A stretch of DNA of 5,929 nucleotides, taken from NCBI GenBank assembly GCA_937891165.1, contig CALAEX010000177.1, forward strand, positions 1-5,929, in the 5' to 3' direction. How positions within the stretch are numbered: position 1 is the stretch's first letter; each line of letters opens with the position of its first letter. Shown in pieces: positions 1-5,642 of the stretch. The stretch comes from an uncultured Lachnospiraceae bacterium (lineage in GTDB: Bacteria > Bacillota > Clostridia > Lachnospirales > Lachnospiraceae). Below the pieces are notes generated by a model. It saw only the letters and a list, made by a program, of their open reading frames with translations. It was not told the origin of the DNA and did not search any database. The translations under genes and the position numbers were made by a program.

Positions 1-19
1 GTCCTACATTGTGAAAGGT

Positions 20-36
20 GAAATCAAAATGATTTC
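20..36. repeat. short perfect hairpin-forming inverted repeat
   Basis: The arms GAAATCA (20-26) and TGATTTC (30-36) are exact reverse complements around a 3-base AAA spacer. No T-tract follows on the plus strand, so it does not look like a classic terminator. It could be a regulator site, a recombinase accessory site, or chance in AT-rich DNA. Confidence 0.3.
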
Positions 37-46
37 TTACTTATAG

Positions 47-72
47 TATACACGAATTTGCAGAAGTGTATA
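47..72. repeat. inverted repeat upstream of the operon promoter
   Basis: TATACAC (47-53) and GTGTATA (66-72) are exact 7-base inverted arms with 12 bases between them. The dyad ends about 8 bases before the candidate -35 element at 81-86, a usual position for an activator or repressor dimer site. There is no T-run after it. The function is inferred from position only. Confidence 0.3.
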
Positions 73-80
73 TGGTAAAA

Positions 81-109
81 TTCAACAAAGTTTATAAATT
101 AAATATAAA
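81..109 (+). promoter_or_regulatory. candidate sigma-A promoter for the plus-strand operon
   Basis: TTCAAC (81-86) as -35 and TATAAA (104-109) as -10 are separated by exactly 17 bases. Transcription would start near 115-117 and leave an untranslated leader of roughly 90 bases before the first gene. A second TATAAT at 173-178 is nearer the gene but has no recognisable -35 or TG extension at the right distance, so it is the weaker candidate. Confidence 0.45.
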
Positions 110-119
110 AGGGAAATTA

Positions 120-131
120 GAACTATAGTTC
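120..131. promoter_or_regulatory. perfect 12-bp palindrome, operator candidate
   Basis: GAACTATAGTTC is a perfect palindrome lying just downstream of the predicted start point of the 81-109 promoter. A dimeric repressor bound here would block early elongation. No regulator gene is seen in the window, so any cognate protein would be encoded elsewhere. An AT-rich palindrome of this length can also occur by chance. Confidence 0.3.
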
Positions 132-204
132 CATTGTAAGAAAATAGGGAAATATGTAGAATAAGATTAGTATATAATAATGTGTGTACAAAGGAGAAGG
201 AAAA

Positions 205-1122
205 ATGAATACAGAGATGTTATTAAGTTCCGCTGTTATTGCAGCAATTTTATCCGGAATCATATCTTTTTTTATTTCGAGAAGACAAGAAACTCTTCAA
301 TATATCACGGGAGAAAGAAAAGAGTGGAGAGAAAAAATAAGAGAGATTGCTTATAATCTTAATGGTGCAAATTATAAAGATACATTGAAATTATTAACAG
401 AGCTTAAAGTTAGAATTAATGCTTTTGGAAATAGGGAGGTATTAGTAAGCTACAGCAGTGATGCTCACATATGGGATTTAATAAATGAAATTGAAAAAGA
501 AGAACCTAAAAGGAATATTTTAAAATTAATGCAAAAACAGTTAATAGAGTATTTATCATTACTTTTGAAAGTTGATTGGGAAAGGTCAAAGAAAGAAGTA
601 CGAGGAGATATTTATAATACAATAAGTTTACTTTTATTATTAGTATCAGAAATCTTTTTTATAGTATCAATATTCTGTCTACATATAGAAGATTTGAAAG
701 TATTTCATTTGATTTCAGTGTCGATTGAATTTTTTCTATTAATGTTATTTATGTATTTTTTTATAAAAATTGAAACAAAAGGTATATGTAAAATATATTT
801 AAATGGAGTTTGTAAAGTTGAGCTTAGGGAATATAAAAAGAAAAAATTATATATAAGCTATGTTTTGTGGGGGATAAGTATTTTTATAATGGCGTTAGTT
901 TATGTAGTTTTTCTCAATGATTTTTTAAATCTCGTATCCTGTGGTGAAAATAATCCATTAATTATATTAATTACATTTGTTATTTATTTCTGCGGACTTA
1001 TTCTTATGGGATGGATTCAAGTATCAGATGTCGATAAAATATACTATTATAATGAAGGCATAAGTAAAATAAAGTTTCATTATGAGCAGGATAAATTTAA
1101 TAATTGTAATAATAAAAAATAG
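205..1122 (+). CDS. five-TM membrane protein with cytosolic insert, unknown function
   Basis: This 305-residue protein is not matched to a named family. The start is placed at ATG 205 because AGGAG (192-196) sits 8 bases upstream. The frame is open from a GTG at 184, but starting there would translate the ribosome binding site. Hydrophobic segments lie near residues 6-25, 138-158, 166-187, 216-237 and 251-271. Directly after TM1 comes a charged helix with ITGERKEWREKIREIA (34-49), then a mostly helical soluble stretch to about residue 130. By the positive-inside rule the R/K-rich helix after TM1 and the 120-residue insert should be cytosolic. From memory, a juxtamembrane ITxERxxWRxxIR segment recurs in uncharacterised bacterial accessory membrane proteins; its role is unknown to me. 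It is the first gene of the operon, 17 bases before the AbiGi-like gene, and might be a sensor or anchor for the downstream factors (inference). Confidence 0.8.
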   Translation: MNTEMLLSSAVIAAILSGIISFFISRRQETLQYITGERKEWREKIREIAYNLNGANYKDTLKLLTELKVRINAFGNREVLVSYSSDAHIWDLINEIEKEEPKRNILKLMQKQLIEYLSLLLKVDWERSKKEVRGDIYNTISLLLLLVSEIFFIVSIFCLHIEDLKVFHLISVSIEFFLLMLFMYFFIKIETKGICKIYLNGVCKVELREYKKKKLYISYVLWGISIFIMALVYVVFLNDFLNLVSCGENNPLIILITFVIYFCGLILMGWIQVSDVDKIYYYNEGISKIKFHYEQDKFNNCNNKK

Positions 1123-1139
1123 AGAAAGAGAAAATAGAA

Positions 1140-1757
1140 ATGGATTTTAATGAATGGAGAAACAGATATAAACATAGAAATGATATTTCATCAAGGCTTA
1201 CTCATTTAACTAAAGGGGATTCATCAGAACAAGCATTTTCTACGTTATTAAAAATTCTTGAAGAAAAAAGATTAAATGGTAGTACAACTGAATCAGGATT
1301 TATTATAGGGAATAAAGCAGCAGTATGTTTACAGGAAGCACCTTTAAATGCTATAGCTGAAAATTTATTATATGAAAAAGAAATAAGAGAAAAAAATAAC
1401 GGAAAGGTTCGTTATAGTGCATTTGGTATTCGATTTAATAAAAAATGGATTTATCAAAAGGGTGGCAGACCTGTAATATATGAAGAAAAGGAAAACATGA
1501 AATCTTTGTTGCCCTATGACGAACATTGGAGAATTGTAAATTATGATTTATCCAATAGCCAATATATGATTGATTGGACACATGAGAGAGAATGGAGAGT
1601 TTCGGGTAATATAGAATTTGAATATAAAAATATAGAGATTTTGGTAGAGTCAAGTGAATATTACAGAAAATTTATTGATTATTGTATACAAAATGAAAAG
1701 GTAGATATGTTAAAAACCATAAATGGGATTGTTGTCATGGATACTATTTTCTATTAG
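1140..1757 (+). CDS. AbiGi/DUF2971-like protein, possible ADP-ribosyltransferase fold
   Basis: This 205-residue soluble protein has no TM or signal peptide. The visible motif order is LTHLTKG (20-26, His22), CLQEAPL (63-69), RYSAFGIRF (91-99), GGRPVIY (108-114) and DWTHEREWRV (145-154). From memory this is the pattern of the AbiGi/DUF2971 group: an early H-x-T, a C-x-E-x-P-L, a YG-like strand before a K-x-W and PV-x-Y, and a late E-R-E-W-R. Those proteins are thought to share the DarT-like ADP-ribosyltransferase fold. His22, an aromatic in the middle strand and Glu149 or Glu151 would then be the H-Y/F-E type active-site set; this is inference. The gene starts 17 bases after its upstream neighbour behind a weak purine-rich site (GAAAGAG, 1124-1130) and ends 15 bases before the AbiH gene, so co-expression is likely. 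AbiG proteins are known from lactococcal abortive infection. Whether this protein is toxin, antitoxin or something else cannot be told here. Confidence 0.6.
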   Translation: MDFNEWRNRYKHRNDISSRLTHLTKGDSSEQAFSTLLKILEEKRLNGSTTESGFIIGNKAAVCLQEAPLNAIAENLLYEKEIREKNNGKVRYSAFGIRFNKKWIYQKGGRPVIYEEKENMKSLLPYDEHWRIVNYDLSNSQYMIDWTHEREWRVSGNIEFEYKNIEILVESSEYYRKFIDYCIQNEKVDMLKTINGIVVMDTIFY

Positions 1758-1772
1758 TAAATAGAGGTAAAG

Positions 1773-2532
1773 ATGAGAAATTTAGTTATAATTGGAAATG
1801 GTTTTGATTTGTTTCATGGAATTAAGTCTTCATATTGGGATTTTAAAGAGTATTTAGAAGAGATGGGGGAAGATGAATTTATAAGAGCATTAGAAAGATA
1901 TATTTATTCATACGAATTATGGAGCTCTTTTGAATGTGCTTTAGGAAATATGGATTATGAAGCTGTAGAGGAGAATAATAGTTGCTATCTTTTGGGATAT
2001 GGTGACGAAGATTGGAGTGATTCTGCACACTATGATTATCAAATGATGATATCGGAAGAATTGAGTTTTTCTGAAAATATTTCTGCTTATATTAAGAATT
2101 GGATATTAAGTTTACAGACTATTAGAGAAAAGAAAATAAGTACAAATATAATTAATCAAGATAATATTTTTATAAGTTTTAATTATACAGATACCTTAGA
2201 ACAAACTTATAATATTCCACGTGAAAGAATATTGTATATACATGGTAAGGCAAAGGAATCAACAGAATTAATAGTAGGTCATGGAGATGAAAGTATGATT
2301 ACAAGTATGGTACAAAAAGACTTTTCTACAGAAGAGGAAGAAGAGGCTTATATAGAGTATATGGAAGGATATGATGTCAGAGAACTGGAAGCTGAAGAAA
2401 TTATTAGAGGATATTGATTGGATTGTTACATACCATAAGGAATATGAGAAAAGAGATTTTATAACAAAACTTCTAAGTATCGGAATACAAAGAGAGAATA
2501 TTTATATGTACAGAACTGAACAATTAAAATAG
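1773..2532 (+). pseudogene. abiH: AbiH-family abortive infection gene, internally deleted and frameshifted
   Basis: The N-terminal 214 residues (1773-2417, RBS GAGGT at 1764-1768) match AbiH well. They show IIGNGFDLFHGIKSSYWDF (6-24), the LWSSFE acidic motif (49-54), FNYTDT (136-141), YIHG (155-158) and VGHG (168-171). The reading frame then stops at TGA 2415-2417. In the +1 frame, 2416-2532 is open and reads DWIVTYHKEYEKRDFI, then an IGIQRENIYMYR segment, to a TAG at 2530-2532. That looks like the C-terminal end of AbiH. Between the two parts the usual family segment with a V-x-GHS-x-x-x-D-x-x-Y-F motif is missing. I infer a deletion of roughly 150-200 bases with loss of frame near 2410-2416. 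AbiH proteins kill or arrest the infected cell and carry a GNGFD motif resembling a nucleotide-binding loop; the mechanism is not settled. A truncated 214-residue product might still be made. The next gene begins 26 bases after the broken C-terminus. Confidence 0.75.
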
Positions 2533-2558
2533 TTATACAAATTTTTGGAGGCTACTAT

Positions 2559-3242
2559 ATGGATGAAAAAAATAAAATAAAAATAGATATATTTTCTTTA
2601 ATAATCGCGATATTAGCATTTTTAATTTCTGTAGCATCTTTTGTCTATACAGTATATAAGGATAATTTAGATAATACAGAACAAATTAGCATTACCAATG
2701 CAGGGTATGGTTATGACGAGTTAATGAGTTATAATTGTGCAGGAGGTCATCGTGGACAAGGGATGATAAATGGTATTAATTATACTATTATTGTTTCCAA
2801 TAATTCGAAACAACGAATTTCATTTATTTCTTATGATATTTTTCAAGAAACAGCAAATGTAAAATATCAATACAAAAATATGATAGAAAAAGTAAAAGAT
2901 AGCTCCAATCAAGAGATTTCATTTCCATTTTCCATTGATTCAGGAGAATCAATTGCACTTACATTTGAAATAAATACTTTAATACCACCTAGTGTAAATA
3001 TGTTATTATTAGATGAATATGGAACTGATGGTGAAATAATGTATGATGAATTAAGGGATTATTTAGGTGGAAAAAATCTAGATATATTTGGAAATGAAGT
3101 ATCATATACAAAGTATTATGACGGAACCTATCTTATGGAAATAGATGCACCTCATTATCCAGTTTATAGTTTAGAAATGATTACTTCTCGCAGTACGGTT
3201 TTCCAAGCATTATTAACGCATACATTTCAAGGTGAAAATTAA
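2559..3242 (+). CDS. single-TM protein with C-terminal outside domain, unknown function
   Basis: This 227-residue protein starts at ATG 2559 behind a strong GGAGG (2547-2551) with 7-base spacing. A short charged N-terminus (MDEKNKIKID) precedes one hydrophobic helix at about residues 11-33, followed by YKDN. The helix has no signal-peptidase cleavage site that I can see, so an N-in, C-out membrane anchor is most likely. Residues 40-227 alternate short hydrophobic strands with polar turns (for example YTIIVSNNSKQRISFISYDI at 75-94), which suggests a beta-rich, perhaps Ig-like, domain outside the cell. I do not recognise the family. It follows the broken AbiH gene by 26 bases and precedes another membrane protein by 20, so it belongs to the same operon. 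A role as an envelope partner of the next gene is possible but unsupported. Confidence 0.75.
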   Translation: MDEKNKIKIDIFSLIIAILAFLISVASFVYTVYKDNLDNTEQISITNAGYGYDELMSYNCAGGHRGQGMINGINYTIIVSNNSKQRISFISYDIFQETANVKYQYKNMIEKVKDSSNQEISFPFSIDSGESIALTFEINTLIPPSVNMLLLDEYGTDGEIMYDELRDYLGGKNLDIFGNEVSYTKYYDGTYLMEIDAPHYPVYSLEMITSRSTVFQALLTHTFQGEN

Positions 3243-3262
3243 TTTTAGGGAGAATTTTACAA

Positions 3263-4072
3263 ATGAAAGAATATGAAGTAATATGGAAAAAAATAAAAGA
3301 TAATTTTACGATTATTTTAGCTGTATGTACCACATTACTTACTATACTATATGCAATTTTAAAATTAATAATATATGTATATTGGAAAGGGTATTTTAGT
3401 AAATTAAATATTGATGATGGATTAATTAATTTAAATTTTGATGGTTTTGTTTTTCAAGTAGTATTTTTTGGACTTATTATATTATTTATTTCCTATTTGT
3501 TTTGGATGGCAAAAGATTTTTTTGTCCAAAATAGAAAAAATTTGTGGGATAATGATAAAAAGTTTATAAAACTTATAAAATTAGTTTTTGATAGTTTAAT
3601 ATATAGTATTTTATTATTTACTTTAGGAAATATTCCGATTGTAGCAGTACTTTCTGTATTATTACAAGTGGAAATGACAGCTTCCAATATAGGCAAGTTA
3701 TTAATATTTATATATATAATGGAATTATTATTTATAACAATACATTTAATAGAAGGTAAAGATATCAATATTTCAGAAAAAACTTTAGAGAAAAAAATAG
3801 CTGAATTCTTTTTTAAATCATTAACGTACATTTGTTTTTTACTTTCGTTTATGTTTTATTTTGGTAATAGTTCTATTGAAAAGAAAAATAAGATTTGTAT
3901 GATGGAAGATAAGCAATATGCAATTACATATAGCAATGAAAATTATTATATTTTACATAAAGCAATATTAGAAGAAAAAGTATTAACAATATATAAAAAC
4001 GAACAAATGATTATATCTAAAGAAAATTGTAATTATATTGTGGAATATGTAGATGATGTGATTGTGTATTAA
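3263..4072 (+). CDS. five-TM membrane protein with small outside C-terminal domain
   Basis: This 269-residue protein starts at ATG 3263, with AGGGAG (3247-3252) 10 bases upstream. Hydrophobic segments lie near residues 14-39, 62-83, 103-134 (long, broken by GNIP at 122-125), 143-163 and 183-201. Five crossings from a cytosolic N-terminus would put the last ~65 residues outside. That tail alternates short strands (YAITYSNENYYILHK, 219-233; VLTIYKNEQMII, 240-251) and could be a small beta domain. A YWKGYFSKLNID segment follows TM1; I recall similar aromatic-rich loops after the first helix in uncharacterised clostridial membrane proteins but cannot name a family. It is the last gene of the plus-strand operon and is followed by a strong terminator. 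Ion channel, transporter subunit and signalling protein are all open possibilities. Confidence 0.75.
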   Translation: MKEYEVIWKKIKDNFTIILAVCTTLLTILYAILKLIIYVYWKGYFSKLNIDDGLINLNFDGFVFQVVFFGLIILFISYLFWMAKDFFVQNRKNLWDNDKKFIKLIKLVFDSLIYSILLFTLGNIPIVAVLSVLLQVEMTASNIGKLLIFIYIMELLFITIHLIEGKDINISEKTLEKKIAEFFFKSLTYICFLLSFMFYFGNSSIEKKNKICMMEDKQYAITYSNENYYILHKAILEEKVLTIYKNEQMIISKENCNYIVEYVDDVIVY

Positions 4073-4086
4073 AGTAAATCTTTGGA

Positions 4087-4102
4087 TAGTATGTTTATAC
4101 TA
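4087..4102 (+). repeat. small hairpin after the last operon gene
   Basis: TAGTAT (4087-4092) and ATACTA (4097-4102) pair around a GTTT loop, starting 14 bases after the stop codon at 4070-4072. There is no U-tract directly after it. It may protect the mRNA 3' end or be chance; the stronger terminator lies just downstream. Confidence 0.25.
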
Positions 4103-4111
4103 AAGAAAATA

Positions 4112-4155
4112 AAAGAACTGGGGATATATTATTTGCAAAAAATCCCTAGTTCTTT
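4112..4155. terminator. bidirectional intrinsic terminator between convergent genes
   Basis: The arms 4112-4125 (AAAGAACTGGGGAT) and 4142-4155 (ATCCCTAGTTCTTT) pair over 14 positions with one G-U, leaving a 16-base loop. On the plus strand CATTTTATA follows; on the minus strand TTATTTTC follows, so it can end transcription from both sides. It lies 40 bases after the stop of the 3263-4072 gene and 14 bases past the 3' end of the convergent 4170-5120 gene. Confidence 0.8.
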
Positions 4156-4169
4156 CATTTTATATAAAA

Positions 4170-5120
4170 TTATGGGGTGTTATCACTTATAGATGTATCA
4201 GATTCTGTTTCCGATAAAGAATTATTAATATTGTCGAAATCAAAAGAATAAGTTTCTCCGGTGGTTGTGTTATTGGTTTCTTTATCAATAGCCCGTTCTA
4301 TTTTTTGTAGTGATTGATTTATTTCATTAAGTTCCTTATAGTATCCCCTTTCCTGTGATGACATAAAAATGGAAGCTAAGGATGTAAAAATAGCAATAAT
4401 CACACCCGCTAGAGCAATCAAAAAATTACTACGATTATTTAATTCTTCATTTGTATTATACCCTTTTTGAATGAATGTATTTAGTTCAGGAGCAGGATAT
4501 ATTTTCTGCATAAGGTAAGGTAAACAGATTTCAAAATTATCCCTATCTAATTCATATTTTCCATTAAAAAATTCAGAGAAAGATATATCTAAATCATTGT
4601 GACCATATGGAGTAATACGATTATCATCAAGTGGTATATGGTAGCAAGTACCACTATCTTTTTGTTTTAGAAATAGTGCCATATCTTCTTTGGAACAAGA
4701 TTTTGGAAGTTCGATAATAAGAGCCTGTGTTTTTAAATATTGCCATAATGCAATAAAAGAAATAATATCTTTTTTTTGATTTATAATATATACAGGTTCA
4801 AATAGGTGATAAGAATTTTTTATATCATTGCAAGAGAAATTACAATAGGGGCCATCAAAAGTTAACCTTGGCTTACAATAAGCTGTTTTAGAGTCTACAG
4901 TCTTAACAATTCTATCTGTACGGTTAAAGTTTTTAAAATGGGTGGAATCACATAGAAATGTTTTATTTTCGTATATTTCATTAAATTTATTCTCAATAGC
5001 AGATTTATTAAAGCAGATTTCCTGCCCTAAATTATAGTGTTTTATAAATGAAAGAATATCTGTAATATTTCCATCTGCAATATTTTTTACAATATCTTTT
5101 TGATTTTTTGTAAGTTTCAA
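4170..5120 (-). CDS. protein with C-terminal TM, coiled coil and polar tail; unknown function
   Basis: This 316-residue protein starts at a TTG codon (5118-5120). That start is firm: GAGGA (5129-5133) lies 8 bases upstream, the frame is closed by a stop at 5142-5144, no ATG or GTG occurs between, and the next internal Met is residue 147. The first 30 residues form a helical LTKNQKDIVKNIADGNITDI segment. I recall similar openings in uncharacterised accessory proteins of Firmicutes but not their function. Residues 35-225 are a soluble mixed region with several cysteines (36, 57, 82, 93, 97). A TM helix (about 232-253, LIALAGVIIAIF) follows, then a charged heptad-like stretch (256-282) likely to be a coiled coil, and a Ser/Thr/Asp/Asn-rich tail (283-316). 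The gene stands alone, convergent to the operon and with its own promoter. Its layout, a large soluble domain then TM, is like some membrane-acting effectors, but this is only analogy. Confidence 0.75.
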   Translation of the reverse strand: MKLTKNQKDIVKNIADGNITDILSFIKHYNLGQEICFNKSAIENKFNEIYENKTFLCDSTHFKNFNRTDRIVKTVDSKTAYCKPRLTFDGPYCNFSCNDIKNSYHLFEPVYIINQKKDIISFIALWQYLKTQALIIELPKSCSKEDMALFLKQKDSGTCYHIPLDDNRITPYGHNDLDISFSEFFNGKYELDRDNFEICLPYLMQKIYPAPELNTFIQKGYNTNEELNNRSNFLIALAGVIIAIFTSLASIFMSSQERGYYKELNEINQSLQKIERAIDKETNNTTTGETYSFDFDNINNSLSETESDTSISDNTP

Positions 5121-5171
5121 ATTTGTTTTCCTCGATTTACTTTAATATTATCTCATAGATTTATTAAATAG

Positions 5172-5180
5172 ATTATACCA
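5172..5180 (-). promoter_or_regulatory. extended -10 promoter of the 4170-5120 gene
   Basis: Reading the minus strand, TGG at 5180-5178 is followed by a consensus TATAAT at 5177-5172, which matches the extended -10 form TGnTATAAT. The -35 region at 17-base spacing is poor (TTCTTT, 5200-5195), as is usual for extended -10 promoters. Transcription would start near 5165, giving a leader of about 45 bases before the TTG start. Confidence 0.6.
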
Positions 5181-5235
5181 AAAGAAAAATTAAAAAAGAA
5201 GATTGAATATATTATAGGAATTTTATTAAAAAAGT

Positions 5236-5269
5236 AAATCCCCTCGAGCAAAATCACTCCAGGGGATTT
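5236..5269 (-). terminator. intrinsic terminator of the integrase remnant
   Basis: AAATCCCCT and AGGGGATTT (5236-5244 with 5261-5269) form a 9-bp stem, extended inside by three pairs (GAG with CTC) after one mismatch. On the minus strand the stem is followed by ACTTTTTTAAT. It lies 11 bases downstream of the integrase stop codon (5281-5283) and upstream of the promoter of the 4170-5120 gene, so it shields that gene from read-through. Confidence 0.8.
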
Positions 5270-5280
5270 CCATATATTAA

Positions 5281-5547
5281 TTATTTATATTCATTAAAAA
5301 AGGTATTCATTGTTTCGTTAAGGTCGGATTTGCTTTTTTCTTGAACCCCATAGTAATATTTACTAATGGTTTCGAATTTGCTGTGACCGGTAATGTCCAT
5401 AAGGACTTTTTTGTCTATTCCTTTAGTTGCCATTTGCGTAATAAAGGTTCTTCGAAGGGAATTATCATATTGTGCCACATTTATGAGTGCCACATTTGAA
5501 GATTTATCATCATGTAAAGCTGTGGTTGTGCCACATCCATGCCACAT
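5281..5547 (-). pseudogene. tyrosine recombinase (integrase), C-terminal catalytic remnant
   Basis: The open frame encodes 88 residues, of which 29-88 (5281-5463) are recognisable as the end of a phage or ICE-type tyrosine recombinase. The segment SLRRTFITQMATKGID corresponds to the HxxR box, DITGHSKFETISKYYYG carries the second His (GH, 54-55) and the Tyr nucleophile cluster (64-66), and a helical tail ending in FFNEYK follows. The first His of the HxxR box is Asn29. Residues 1-28 show no integrase features and are encoded by a stretch with repeated GTGCCACAT. In the same frame a stop lies at 5563-5565. The DNA-binding arm domain, the core-binding domain and the first catalytic Arg are all missing, against a usual length of 350-400 residues, so the protein cannot be active. 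It suggests that an element once integrated here. No ribosome binding site is evident before the ATG at 5547. Confidence 0.75.
5472..5547. repeat. four direct copies of a GTGCCACAT nonamer
   Basis: GTGCCACAT occurs at 5472-5480, 5487-5495 and 5528-5536, with ATGCCACAT at 5539-5547, all in the same orientation. Start-to-start distances are 15, 41 and 11 bases. They lie exactly in the non-homologous stretch between the integrase remnant and the rubrerythrin terminator. Direct repeats of this size next to an integrase gene fit arm-type binding sites of a tyrosine recombinase or excisionase (inference). Leftovers of repeated insertion are another explanation. Confidence 0.5.
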
Positions 5548-5576
5548 GAAGTAGGCGAAAGGCTATATTTGAGGAC

Positions 5577-5611
5577 AAAATAAGAGGATAGCCAAATAAT
5601 TGACTACCCTC
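5577..5611 (-). terminator. intrinsic terminator of the rubrerythrin gene
   Basis: On the minus strand GAGGGTAGTC (5611-5602) pairs with GGCTATCCTC (5593-5584), ten pairs with two G-U, around an 8-base loop, and is followed by TTATTTTG. It begins 31 bases after the rubrerythrin stop codon, the right place to end that transcript. Confidence 0.7.
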
Positions 5612-5642
5612 ATCAAATGCTTATAAACCAAGGCTTTATTGA

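Noticed and set aside
173..178. TATAAT as the -10 of the operon promoter
   Set aside because: No -35-like hexamer at 16-18 bases and no TG extension; the 81-109 pair has correct spacing. It could still be a weak secondary promoter.
184..204. GTG start seven codons before the chosen start of the first gene
   Set aside because: The extra codons would be the Shine-Dalgarno sequence itself (AAAGGAGAAGG), and ATG 205 has ideal spacing to it.
1435..1653. Minus-strand open frame of 72 codons
   Set aside because: It is antisense to the AbiGi-like gene, has no ribosome binding site or recognisable family, and is a by-product of AT-rich coding sequence.
2371..2415. Programmed frameshift joining the two AbiH frames
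   Set aside because: There is no slippery heptamer followed by a structure at the switch point, and a conserved segment of the family is missing between the parts, so a deletion explains the data better.
3493..3831. Minus-strand open frame of 112 codons
   Set aside because: It is antisense to the five-TM protein, with Ile/Asn/Ser-rich low-complexity content typical of the reverse of a hydrophobic gene; no start signals.
5472..5547. CRISPR array from the four GTGCCACAT repeats
   Set aside because: The units are only 9 bases, the spacing is irregular (15, 41 and 11), and there are no cas genes.
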